Shown here: positions 1 through 7,947 of the stretch, piece by piece
Layout: each line of letters starts with the position of its first letter
Position numbering within the stretch: the stretch's first letter is position 1
Virus record (IMG/VR): IMGVR_UViG_3300017753_000123
Span: 1-22,525 of that record
Origin: a virus
Length of the DNA stretch: 22,525 nucleotides
Direction: 5' to 3' (one strand)
Notes under the pieces: generated by a model
What the model was told of the DNA's origin: nothing
What the model saw: the letters and a program-made list of their open reading frames with translations, nothing else
The model's database searches: none
Program-made: the position numbers and the translations under genes

Positions 1-3000
1 GATACCCAATCAAGAACTCCCCCGCCAGTTGTATGAAGAATGCTATTTGCAGTTCCAACTACTGCTGGTAATGTTAGAGCATAGTTTGCAGAAAGTGTTG
101 GAACTTGGAGTCCGACATAGTTATTTCTATTAGATTCAAAAATCCAAACCCTATCTACTGATGCAGTTCCTTTAACATCAAGAGCAGTATTAGCAGTGAC
201 AGTATTGATACCAACACTTCCATTAATATCAATAATAAATGGTGTTGTATCACTACTAGTATTATCAACTCTTACAATGTTTCCAGAACCACTAGTGGAT
301 TTAATACGAAGTGCTTCGGTTGTTGTTGAAACAATATCAAGTTTTGCATTAGGAGTAGATGAATTAATACCAATAGAGTTTCCTACAAAGACATCAGTTC
401 CATCGAAGGTAAAACTACTATTTCCAGCAAAGAACCCACTGTTATTATATTGAATAGAATTCAAAGGCATACCAGGTGATCCAGATCCTGCATTTGTTCC
501 ATCAAAGGTGACACTTGCAATACCTGAAGAATTATAAACTGCAGAAATAGTAATACCAAGTCCAACAAAGTTAATTTCTGTTGCAACACCAACAAAGGTC
601 TTCGACAGTCCAATACCAGTAGAAACACCAACATTTAATGGAGATGCATCTACAAAGACGGTTCCAACACCTGCGGTTTGATTATACTCGGTTCTGATAG
701 TTGCACCAATACCAGAGCGGAAGTCCAACATAGTTGTGACTCCAAGGAAATTTCTTTCAGAAGCAAATCCAACTCTTGCATCTTCAAAATTTCCAATATA
801 TCCGAAGTTTTCCCACTCATTATTGGTAGTGTAAATCCATCCAGCATAGTTGCTAGATGCAGGAATTCCATTATAAACAATATCTCCAGCGTTTCCTGCT
901 AATACAGGAGTGCCAAGACCAACAGAATACTTTCTAGAAACAGTCGTATCTCCTTGTAAGAAGATTGAATTTGCTTCAATGCCCTTTGCGGAAGTTGAAG
1001 TAAGTTTGTTGTTGATGATTAATGGACCATCAAATTCAGAAATAATATTATTATCAGGTCCACCTTCTACTCTAAGTGAACGACTAATAGAAGCTTCTAG
1101 TGGAGAAAGAACATCAAATCCAATATTAACACCGCCAACACCAGGATCTTCTCCTGTTACTGTTGGAACAGGAGCATCAAAGACTTCTTCCTGTCCAGTT
1201 GCAGAATTAACTTTCTTATTACCAGTATAGAAATCTCCATCAGCATTCATCGCAGTGAAGATTGTAATACCACCATCACTCTTTATAGACTGTGAAAGAA
1301 TTTCTTCTTGTGGACTGATATTTCTATCTTGTCTTTCTGGGAAAGCAGTAGAGTAGTTACCTGGACCAAACCCAAGATATTCAAACGTATGGGCAGAAGC
1401 ACGAATAAAGGAGTTTCTACGTAATTCAACTGGACTTGGATTGATTCTTCTAACGACAGCACCAGAATTATGTACTGTCTGATCTGTTCCTAAAAGTCCT
1501 CTGAACACACTTACTGGGTTTGCAGTAACAGTGGACTTAATTCTTACAATTTCATTATCAATTAGTAAGTAATCACCAATGTTAAGGTCAAAGTTTGTTA
1601 CGTTTGTAATAGAAATTGTTGCGCTATTTGCAGTTATACCACCGGAAATTGTTGTAGTAATACCTGCATAAGTTGAAACAACTCTGCCACTCGCGCTTTC
1701 ATTTGCAGGAACAACTGCACCACCAGCAGAAGCATATGAAGTTGGGTATACAAAACCATTTCCTGCAGTGCCATGAGCGACAGTGCTAATTCCAGAATTA
1801 ACAGTGAATGATGTTGAAGAAGCAATAGTCTTGACAACTAGATTCTTATTAAAGAAGTTGTCATCAAATCCACCAATCAATACCTTGTCAGTAACCTTCA
1901 ATCCATGAGGATCAAGAGTAGTGATAGTTGCAATTCCTACAGTATTATTGTATGCGAAAGACTGAATGTTATAAGATTTGCCAGTCAGAATTAAGTTGCC
2001 ACTTGTTGCAGTTGCACCAATACCCGTGGTATATGCTGGAGAAATTGTTGATGCAGAAGCAACAGAGATTGCTTTTGGTCCATCAACATCAGTAATTCTA
2101 TAGAGAGTATTATATTGACCAAAACTACTTGGAGCAATATCACTGACACTTGCAACATCACCAATGTTACTATAAATGCCGCTAACAGTCAGAACTGCTC
2201 CAGTATTGCCAGTTGTAGTTCCAACACCAACAACAGAAAGTGTATTACCAACACCATATGCACTACCACCGTCAATAATCTTCAGGGAAGAAATTACTCC
2301 ACCACTTACAGTGATTCTTGCAGTTGCGTGAGAACCAGTGGTAGAACCAGCAAAACCAACTAACTGTGCATTATAATAGTTACCATTAACATAAGCACTA
2401 CCAGCACTAGTAATCGTCAGTCCAGTAATTCTATTGAAACCGTGGTCAAGAGTGGTGTGAATAGTATGAGTGGTTCCAGCAGCGCCAGAAGAAATATCAG
2501 TAAGTCCAATACCAACACCATAATCTACCAGTTGATTACTTACAGTTTCTTTAGTGATAGAATTTTGTGGTTCATTAATAACAACTTGACCAATATTATT
2601 CGAAACTGCAAATGAACGTGCTGCTTGTGGGTCAGACTTTGGATTATCTCTGTTCAACTGTGGATACAGAGATTGAATTGGTTGAGAGAATCTAGAAGAT
2701 GTAAACGGATCAACTGTAGGAGAGTTAGAAGAGTTGAGAACTAACAGGTGATAGATACCATCTCGTTGATTTGGAATATACTCTTGAATCTCCTGAGTTC
2801 TATAGATGTAGAACGTTCCAGAAGTTTTCTTTTTCTTAAAGTATGGAAGAGAAGTTGTTCTATTAGAAGTATTATTTGTAAATGTTCCGGGGTCAGTTGT
2901 CAGAGAAACACTAAAGTGCTTGGTACTACTAATACCAGCAACCGCAAATGTTCCATTAAATGCGGAGTTTGCAACACCAGTAGTGTTTTTGGTACTGGTG

Positions 3001-5621
3001 ATATTAAGAATTTCAACTTCAGAACCAATTGTAAGATCGTGAGGAATCTCAGTAATTATATTTGCAGTATTACTGGACCAAGTTGCATCTGCAATGTGTC
3101 TTGGATTTCTAAGCTGAGTTGAATCAGAAAGTGTCTGTGCAGTAGGATTGTATAAGAATCCAACTTCTGTATCAGTTGCACCAATAGAAGTATTAGATTG
3201 TTGAAGTACATATCCATCTAAAGGTGGACGTGCAGTTATACTTGCATTAGAAGGAATAACATAACGAACACGATAAACCGTGTCAATCAATCCTCTTTCA
3301 TCAGGAATTCTCTTAATGAAAGATCTTGAAGTTGCATCACCAAGAGAAGTTGAACCCAAACCAACAATTGCATTATATAATCCCTGCTCAGTTGTTGCGG
3401 TAGCAACATTCACATACCATTGTGAAGCAGAAGTATCGTATTGGATTGGATGTCCAAGATCACCTGACTTCTTATCGGATACTCTACTTTCTACCTTAAG
3501 AATACCACCTTTATTGTTGATGATGATTTCAGTATCAGATAGAGCATTATTTAAAGTTTCTGCGATTTTAATCTGGTCAGCGTTGACTCCAGAGGTAATT
3601 GCAAAGTAAATAGAATTATTAGTAATTCCATCTGGAAGTTGTCCGTTTTCGCTAATTATACGGATATTTTCACCGTTAATTAAATTATGATTGGCATCAA
3701 AGGTAAGAGTATTTGAAGTAATGCTATTGATACCAGCAGAACTTTTACCTACATTAGATACTTTTTTGGAAGAGACTTCAGTTCCAGAGTATTCAGTATT
3801 CGGCATAATGATACGTGCCGAATATGAAGTAGAAACACCACTATTTGAAATTAATACATTAAGTGTATCGTTCTCTTTTGCACCAATTCTAAAACCATCA
3901 ACAGTGTGGTCAGGATTTACTGCAGAGTTTGTTTGATTGTAAAGGTACATTCTGCTAGTATTAGCAAAACCTACGACCTTTTTAACATCAATCGAATTAA
4001 ACTCAACGCTCTTTTCTGTAGACTCAATTTCTCTTGGAGAAATTATATGAGTGATATATCCAAAATCGTCTCTAGAAAACGCATTTTTCTTAAATCCAGA
4101 TGCTTTCAATGCAACTGAACCAAAGTTTGAGTTAGAGTTGTTAATTGATTGGTCGCCACCACTATCAGATATGAACTGTTCTGCAAAACCAATAGCAAAT
4201 ACAGAAACTACCTGAATGTATCCATCATTTGAAGTTTTAATGTGGAAGTTTGAATAATCTAGTTTGTAACGAGCTGCCGAATCTGTTGATAATGAATCAT
4301 TTCCAGATACAGTATAATCTTCGTAGATTCCAGAAGTTGAATTATATTTTACGAATGCTTTATTATCTTTCTGAATACCAATACCAGTAAACTGAGCAAC
4401 CATCATAGATTTGAATCCAGATGCTTTGTTGCCATCGGCATGGAGACCACACATACCATACACAGATCTTATAGAGATATTAAAGATATATGGTGATGCA
4501 GAAGTAACGGTATCTACAGAAACATTTGCAGTTGCATTAGTTACTGTAGGTAGTGCATTACTTGGTGGGTTTTGTACTTTATATTGAATATTCGTTGAAT
4601 CTACTTTATTAAAGACAACATATTGTCCATCATATCCAGCAGAACCTACTCCATTAATTCTGATAGGAGTATCGGTGTCAAATTGTTTTGCTGTTTCATC
4701 AAGAGTGACTGTAATGGTAGTAGTTGAAGTTGCACCATCACCTGCTCTAATACTAGTGATACCGACTTCAGTTCCTCTAGAACCAACAATACGATATTCG
4801 TCAATCTTAGGTTGAATATCCAGACTGGAAGAAGGATAATCTGGTTCAATTTTACGACCAGAAGAAGGTCCATAAGCAATACCAATCTTCTCATAATACA
4901 TTTTAAGGTCAGTTCTATCAGTAGAATAATCACTGATAAAATCATCATTAATACTTACATTATTTGTGCCATCAGCATACTCGAAACCAGTGAGTTTATG
5001 GTGAGAAAAGTTAGGAACAAAAACATTTGTAGTGTAATCTTTGTAGCAGATATCATTTGGATCAGCATCCAGAATGCTAAACTGCCAGAAATAACAACCA
5101 CCAGTTACACGGAAAACTGCAGACCTTTCAATATTTGCATTTTCTGGATTTGGAACGTACCTTGGTCGTATAATTGTCTTACGAAGGTCCATACCAACGA
5201 TAGACGTGCCACGGGGAACGATAACACCGCCGTGAATACTATTCAGTTTATATAATGCATTATTTTCAAGAGAAAGATCAAATTGAGTCTGCAAATCAAA
5301 CGGATTAAAATCATTAGACGTTAAACCATTTCGCAATCGAAAATTATTTACTCCATCAGGAATCCATCCAGGTCTGTTATCGACAACGTGGTCGCCTGGA
5401 TATAATATGATAGTAGTTTTGTTGAACCTATCATTATCTAATCCTTTCTGATATGAGAAACGTGATGCTTCAATCAGTGCTCTTTGAATAGTTTTGAAAG
5501 GTCTAGTTAAACTATTACCCTGGTTTTCAATACTATCTGTGGCATCGATACTATTTGGATCAACGTAAATAATAGTTCCGCGAACCGATTTCAGAAAATT
5601 ATCTAATCTGGAAAGACCCAT
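1..5621 (-). CDS. Giant fibre-like virion structural protein (3' end beyond window)
   Basis: The frame is open from the ATG at 5621 to the left edge, giving at least 1873 residues. The N-terminus (YVDPNSIDATD near residue 19, then PFKTIQRAL near 41) looks like the opening of right-handed parallel beta-helix proteins. A conserved-looking block GGDQSINNSNSNFG lies near residue 490. Much of the rest is Gly/Ser/Thr/Ile-rich with GxAYxxG motifs. The distal part has collagen/fibre-style repeats (GINSSTPNAKLDIVS near residue 1750, GINTVTANTALDVKG near 1805) like those before C-terminal fibre domains. I infer an elongated trimeric tail fibre or baseplate-attached adhesin involved in host contact. It has its own late-promoter candidate and lies behind a terminator, so it is probably transcribed separately from the hub genes. 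No T4 gene number can be assigned. The C-terminus, where a chaperone or receptor domain would lie, is missing. Confidence 0.8.
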   Translation of the reverse strand, partial: MGLSRLDNFLKSVRGTIIYVDPNSIDATDSIENQGNSLTRPFKTIQRALIEASRFSYQKGLDNDRFNKTTIILYPGDHVVDNRPGWIPDGVNNFRLRNGLTSNDFNPFDLQTQFDLSLENNALYKLNSIHGGVIVPRGTSIVGMDLRKTIIRPRYVPNPENANIERSAVFRVTGGCYFWQFSILDADPNDICYKDYTTNVFVPNFSHHKLTGFEYADGTNNVSINDDFISDYSTDRTDLKMYYEKIGIAYGPSSGRKIEPDYPSSSLDIQPKIDEYRIVGSRGTEVGITSIRAGDGATSTTTITVTLDETAKQFDTDTPIRINGVGSAGYDGQYVVFNKVDSTNIQYKVQNPPSNALPTVTNATANVSVDTVTSASPYIFNISIRSVYGMCGLHADGNKASGFKSMMVAQFTGIGIQKDNKAFVKYNSTSGIYEDYTVSGNDSLSTDSAARYKLDYSNFHIKTSNDGYIQVVSVFAIGFAEQFISDSGGDQSINNSNSNFGSVALKASGFKKNAFSRDDFGYITHIISPREIESTEKSVEFNSIDVKKVVGFANTSRMYLYNQTNSAVNPDHTVDGFRIGAKENDTLNVLISNSGVSTSYSARIIMPNTEYSGTEVSSKKVSNVGKSSAGINSITSNTLTFDANHNLINGENIRIISENGQLPDGITNNSIYFAITSGVNADQIKIAETLNNALSDTEIIINNKGGILKVESRVSDKKSGDLGHPIQYDTSASQWYVNVATATTEQGLYNAIVGLGSTSLGDATSRSFIKRIPDERGLIDTVYRVRYVIPSNASITARPPLDGYVLQQSNTSIGATDTEVGFLYNPTAQTLSDSTQLRNPRHIADATWSSNTANIITEIPHDLTIGSEVEILNITSTKNTTGVANSAFNGTFAVAGISSTKHFSVSLTTDPGTFTNNTSNRTTSLPYFKKKKTSGTFYIYRTQEIQEYIPNQRDGIYHLLVLNSSNSPTVDPFTSSRFSQPIQSLYPQLNRDNPKSDPQAARSFAVSNNIGQVVINEPQNSITKETVSNQLVDYGVGIGLTDISSGAAGTTHTIHTTLDHGFNRITGLTITSAGSAYVNGNYYNAQLVGFAGSTTGSHATARITVSGGVISSLKIIDGGSAYGVGNTLSVVGVGTTTGNTGAVLTVSGIYSNIGDVASVSDIAPSSFGQYNTLYRITDVDGPKAISVASASTISPAYTTGIGATATSGNLILTGKSYNIQSFAYNNTVGIATITTLDPHGLKVTDKVLIGGFDDNFFNKNLVVKTIASSTSFTVNSGISTVAHGTAGNGFVYPTSYASAGGAVVPANESASGRVVSTYAGITTTISGGITANSATISITNVTNFDLNIGDYLLIDNEIVRIKSTVTANPVSVFRGLLGTDQTVHNSGAVVRRINPSPVELRRNSFIRASAHTFEYLGFGPGNYSTAFPERQDRNISPQEEILSQSIKSDGGITIFTAMNADGDFYTGNKKVNSATGQEEVFDAPVPTVTGEDPGVGGVNIGFDVLSPLEASISRSLRVEGGPDNNIISEFDGPLIINNKLTSTSAKGIEANSIFLQGDTTVSRKYSVGLGTPVLAGNAGDIVYNGIPASSNYAGWIYTTNNEWENFGYIGNFEDARVGFASERNFLGVTTMLDFRSGIGATIRTEYNQTAGVGTVFVDASPLNVGVSTGIGLSKTFVGVATEINFVGLGITISAVYNSSGIASVTFDGTNAGSGSPGMPLNSIQYNNSGFFAGNSSFTFDGTDVFVGNSIGINSSTPNAKLDIVSTTTEALRIKSTSGSGNIVRVDNTSSDTTPFIIDINGSVGINTVTANTALDVKGTASVDRVWIFESNRNNYVGLQVPTLSANYALTLPAVVGTANSILHTTGGGVLDWV

Positions 5622-5651
5622 CTTATTACTACTTATAGTTCCGTTATAGAT

Positions 5652-5659
5652 TATTTATC
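5652..5659 (-). promoter_or_regulatory. Candidate T4-type late promoter (GATAAATA)
   Basis: On the minus strand GATAAATA matches the T4 late consensus TATAAATA at seven of eight positions. It lies about 30 nt upstream of the ATG at 5621 and directly after the terminator at 5661-5690, so a separate start for the giant fibre gene makes sense. The distance to the start codon matches the other candidates in this window. Confidence 0.5.
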
Positions 5660-5660
5660 C

Positions 5661-5690
5661 ATAAAAAAACCTCTTTAAAAAAGAGGTTTA
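5661..5690 (-). terminator. Rho-independent terminator
   Basis: On the minus strand, AAACCTCTT pairs with AAGAGGTTT across a short U/A-rich loop, and a run of seven T follows. The stem is nine to ten base pairs (arms 5667-5675 and 5681-5689). The T tract follows only in the minus direction, so it ends leftward transcription of the small-gene/tRNA island just before the fibre gene. Confidence 0.85.
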
Positions 5691-5730
5691 GAATGCACAA
5701 TGTGCCACTATTCACACGGAAGGAAACTAT

Positions 5731-5759
5731 ATTATACCATAACTCTCCTTATCCCACAA
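5731..5759 (-). promoter_or_regulatory. Possible sigma-70 promoter with extended -10
   Basis: On the minus strand TGG-TATAAT gives a perfect -10 (5731-5736) with an extended-10 TGn. A weak -35 (TTGTGG, 5754-5759) sits 17 nt upstream. No gene follows before the terminator at 5661-5690, so a transcript from here would be a short non-coding RNA of about 60 nt. The poor -35 and the A+T-rich context leave room for coincidence. Confidence 0.35.
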
Positions 5760-5797
5760 GATCTCAAGTTTTTTTATTTACTCTATCAATATAAAAA

Positions 5798-5962
5798 TCA
5801 CTCTTCACTATTCAAAATATACTCTACAGTATTTGCAACATCATTCATTGCATCACGGAGTTCTTCTTGACCACCAGAGTGTTGCTCCAAGTTCTCTAGA
5901 GGATCGGTAAGTGTCCATCTCCACTGATTTATACATTTGTTATACCAAAGATTTATAATCAT
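5798..5962 (-). CDS. Small hypothetical protein (54 aa)
   Basis: A 54-codon frame starts at ATG 5962, preceded by a strong ribosome binding site (AAAGGAGA, about six bases before the ATG), and ends in TGA at 5798. The product begins MIINLWYNKCINQWRW and continues with an acidic C-terminal half (LRDAMNDVANTVEYILNSEE). It has no signal peptide or membrane segment. The style matches short conserved accessory proteins seen in cyanomyoviruses, but I know no function. It is the last gene of the sigma-70-promoter island, downstream of tRNA-Leu and upstream of the terminator at 5661-5690. The good ribosome binding site and sensible amino-acid composition support a real gene despite its size. Confidence 0.7.
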   Translation of the reverse strand: MIINLWYNKCINQWRWTLTDPLENLEQHSGGQEELRDAMNDVANTVEYILNSEE

Positions 5963-6044
5963 AGAATCTCCTTTATAATCTAATTAGCAGATTAATCTTT
6001 TTTGAAAATTTTACTCTGACTCACTAATTGTTTATCCACGAATA

Positions 6045-6129
6045 TAGGAGTAGGGGGACTTGAACCCCCACGACCTTAATGGTCAACAGATTTTAAGTCT
6101 GGTGCGTCTACCGATTCCGCCACACTCCC
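6045..6129 (-). tRNA. tRNA-Leu (anticodon UAA)
   Basis: An 85-nt cloverleaf with a long variable arm reads on the minus strand. The acceptor arm is GGGAGTG with TACTCCT plus discriminator A. The D stem is GCG/CGC around GAATCGGTAGA. The anticodon loop is CTTAAAA (anticodon TAA, reading UUA), and the variable arm is typical of leucine tRNAs. The T arm is GGGGG-TTCAAGT-CCCCC. CCA is not encoded. UUA decoding fits an A+T-rich phage in a host that uses fewer UUA codons. The 5' 54 nt are also the coding end of the gene at 6076-6282. With no terminator directly behind it, the tRNA must be processed from a longer transcript. Confidence 0.95.
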
Positions 6130-6282
6130 ATCAGGATTGTAGATTGGAGGATGAAATGCACAATACTCATTGAATGTGATTTTCATTTCCTTCTCAGTAA
6201 GGTTAGCATTTTTTGCTGCCTTTGGTAAGTTCCATTTTGCGGACCAAAGATTTTCCATTGATTCGCGTGTTTCGGGTCTCAT
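6076..6282 (-). CDS. Small hypothetical protein (68 aa) running into tRNA-Leu
   Basis: Its ATG overlaps the stop of the preceding gene (ATGA at 6279-6282), which indicates translational coupling and a real gene. The product is charged and soluble, with LTEKEMKITFNEYCAFHPP in the middle. The last 17 or so residues (AESVDAPDLKSVDH and neighbours) are encoded by the 5' part of the tRNA-Leu gene, and the TAA stop falls inside the tRNA variable arm. That tail is typical of any tRNA-Leu read in this frame, so it is probably not selected as protein. The functional part would be residues 1-51. Function unknown. Confidence 0.65.
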   Translation of the reverse strand: MRPETRESMENLWSAKWNLPKAAKNANLTEKEMKITFNEYCAFHPPIYNPDGSVAESVDAPDLKSVDH

Positions 6283-6461
6283 AATGGAGATGCATACGCA
6301 AGTGTGTCTTCATCAAGCACAGCACGACATAGTTCCAGCACACCCATGAACTGGTCTATGGTTTCACAGTTAACAACCTTCTCGTCACCTTGCCCAGAGT
6401 ACAGATAGAACTTACGTTTTACGGGATCTACAACGCATCGTGTGAGGTAGTCGTCTTGCAT
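6279..6461 (-). CDS. Small hypothetical protein (60 aa)
   Basis: The product opens MQDDYLTRCVVDPVKRKFYL and looks like a compact alpha/beta protein with an acidic C-terminal helix (LELCRAVLDEDTLAY). It has no signal peptide or membrane segment. It follows the consensus sigma-70 promoter at 6485-6513 with a leader of only about 17 nt and no clear Shine-Dalgarno. It overlaps the next gene by ATGA. I recall similar short proteins in cyanomyovirus genomes but know no function. Its promoter suggests early expression, unlike the surrounding virion genes. Confidence 0.7.
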   Translation of the reverse strand: MQDDYLTRCVVDPVKRKFYLYSGQGDEKVVNCETIDQFMGVLELCRAVLDEDTLAYASPL

Positions 6462-6484
6462 GGGGTTCGTTTGATTACTTGCTT

Positions 6485-6513
6485 ATTATAGAGCATCCAG
6501 GGGGTGTTGTCAA
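6485..6513 (-). promoter_or_regulatory. Consensus sigma-70 promoter (TTGACA-17-TATAAT)
   Basis: On the minus strand a perfect TTGACA (6508-6513) and a perfect TATAAT (6485-6490) are separated by exactly 17 bases. The -35 box contains the TGA stop codon (6510-6512) of the upstream structural gene. It faces the 60-aa gene, the 68-aa gene and tRNA-Leu. Such a promoter needs only host RNA polymerase, so these genes can be expressed early even though they sit among late genes. Confidence 0.85.
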
Positions 6514-7139
6514 TAGTCAAATCCAGAGATAGAGAATTGGTCTTTGCTGCCTGGATAGTCCGCTGGTGTTTCACCCTCATACTCAACGATGAGTTTCTCA
6601 CCATCAATACGGGATGCTTGAATAGTATAATAACAGTCAATGGCAGATGCGTTTCCAGACCTCACTTTTACCTTTGTTCCCCAGTCTTCGAGACCATCTA
6701 TAATTAAGTCTTGTGATGAACCTATCTGAGTAAGGGAAACTGTAATGGATTCAAGATCAATAAGTCCTTTCCAGTAGGATGGCAATTCAATTGTACTTGA
6801 ACCAGTCAATCTACCTCGAATATAAACACCTGCTTCTGGTCCTTCTAGACAAATATGACGCAGACGATGATCTTCTTTATTTGGGTGCTTAATGTCAAAT
6901 CCTTTCCAAGACTGAACGTTGATTGATCCATTAAAAGTAGATGCAGTTACATTATTAGTAACTTGTAGGTTATCAAATTTTCCATTAGCTTGAAGAAATC
7001 TTTCACAAGCATCTTCAGGATAATCTTCATCTCCTGTAGTTGTTCTATGAATATAGTCAAAGTCAGGATGTTTGGTTCCTACAATAGGTTCATCGCAGTT
7101 TTTATTACCTATCAATCTTTCTTCAAAATTTTCAGGCAT
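6510..7139 (-). CDS. Virion structural protein, paralogue of its neighbour (209 aa)
   Basis: The N-terminal 90 residues contain a short beta-rich stretch (NVTASTFNGSINVQSW) like the stalk repeats of fibre proteins. From about residue 80 to the end it carries a domain shared with the upstream 266-aa protein: FDIKHP, RLRHICLEGPEAGVYIRGRL, IELPSYWKGL, then DGEKLIVEYEGETPADYPG and a closing FSISGFDY. I have seen this domain in marine phage structural proteins, but I know no established activity. The start overlaps the upstream stop (TAATG). I infer a peripheral baseplate or fibre component. Its stop codon lies inside the -35 box of the following sigma-70 promoter. Confidence 0.75.
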   Translation of the reverse strand: MPENFEERLIGNKNCDEPIVGTKHPDFDYIHRTTTGDEDYPEDACERFLQANGKFDNLQVTNNVTASTFNGSINVQSWKGFDIKHPNKEDHRLRHICLEGPEAGVYIRGRLTGSSTIELPSYWKGLIDLESITVSLTQIGSSQDLIIDGLEDWGTKVKVRSGNASAIDCYYTIQASRIDGEKLIVEYEGETPADYPGSKDQFSISGFDY

Positions 7140-7939
7140 TATTCACTCTCCTTTTTATCATAGTGGTAACCAGAAACTGAATACTCATCATTGTTTCCAG
7201 GATAATCTGCTGGACTTTCTCCAAGATACTCAACAATTAGTTTTTCTCCATCCTTTCTTTCTGCAAAGATTTGATAGAAGCAATCAATTGGCATATTACC
7301 TTTCGACTGAAGATATACTTTCTGCTCGTCCCATCTCTTTACAATTACATCCTGATGAGATCCAATAGGAGTTAATGTAATTGTAAATGAGTTCTCATCT
7401 ACAAGTCCTTTCCAATATGAAGGCAATTCAATCTCTCTTTTCCCTGATATTCTACCGCGTGTGTAAACATCGTTTGATGGACCTTCAGGGCAGGTGTGGC
7501 GCAGTCTCCAACCCTCTCTCATTGGATGAGGAATATCAAAGTTTTTCTTTGCAGATAAGATGTGTCCACCACAACGTGACATCACTTCACCCTGTGCAAC
7601 AATATCTTTACCAGCAGCAATACTTACTGATACATCAAGGTTATCTAGAATAGCAGCATCACCAATGACACCCAAAGAATATGGATTATTAAGACCAGTG
7701 CAGAGAGCACCAGGAATAATAGGTGATTCTGATTGATTATTCTCAAGTGTACCAACCATTAAGGTAGCCCAACGTGAAGGAAAATCCCCATCCTTCCCAA
7801 TTTGAACTGGACCTTGTAAATATGCAGCACCAGTAATGGGTTGTCCAACAGTATCTACAATAGGTCTCGGTTTTGATCCTTCACTAGTTACATATAATGG
7901 TCCAGATAGATTTTCTGGTCCGTGGTGTACTGAACTCAT
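7139..7939 (-). CDS. Virion structural protein with duplicated C-terminal domain (266 aa)
   Basis: Residues 1-125 are beta-rich and Gly/Pro-containing and look like a fibre or spike stalk (PIVDTVGQPITGAAYLQGPV, later IGDAAILDNLDVSVSIAAG). Residues 130-260 form the domain shared with the downstream 209-aa protein: FDIPHP, WRLRHTCPEGPSNDVYTRGR, IELPSYWKGLVDENSFT, GEKLIVEYLGESPADYPG. The gene starts eight bases after the spike gene's stop; the ribosome binding site AAGGA overlaps that stop region. The order spike, this protein, then its paralogue suggests joint assembly at the baseplate. A virion role is inferred from domain and context. Confidence 0.75.
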   Translation of the reverse strand: MSSVHHGPENLSGPLYVTSEGSKPRPIVDTVGQPITGAAYLQGPVQIGKDGDFPSRWATLMVGTLENNQSESPIIPGALCTGLNNPYSLGVIGDAAILDNLDVSVSIAAGKDIVAQGEVMSRCGGHILSAKKNFDIPHPMREGWRLRHTCPEGPSNDVYTRGRISGKREIELPSYWKGLVDENSFTITLTPIGSHQDVIVKRWDEQKVYLQSKGNMPIDCFYQIFAERKDGEKLIVEYLGESPADYPGNNDEYSVSGYHYDKKESE

Positions 7940-7947
7940 AGTTTTAA

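Noticed and set aside
4646-5255. Open frames of 100 aa (minus) and 147 aa (plus) inside the giant fibre gene
   Set aside because: They lie wholly within the uninterrupted fibre frame, have low-complexity translations and no ribosome binding sites. They are shadows in an A+T-rich gene.
5737-5752. Shine-Dalgarno AAGGAGAG followed by ATG on the minus strand
   Set aside because: The frame ends after two codons (Met-Val-stop). It is either a relic or chance, and no gene can be claimed.
6428-6707. Two further frames (67 and 70 aa) around the sigma-70 promoter
   Set aside because: Both cross the promoter and overlap better-supported genes. Neither has a ribosome binding site.
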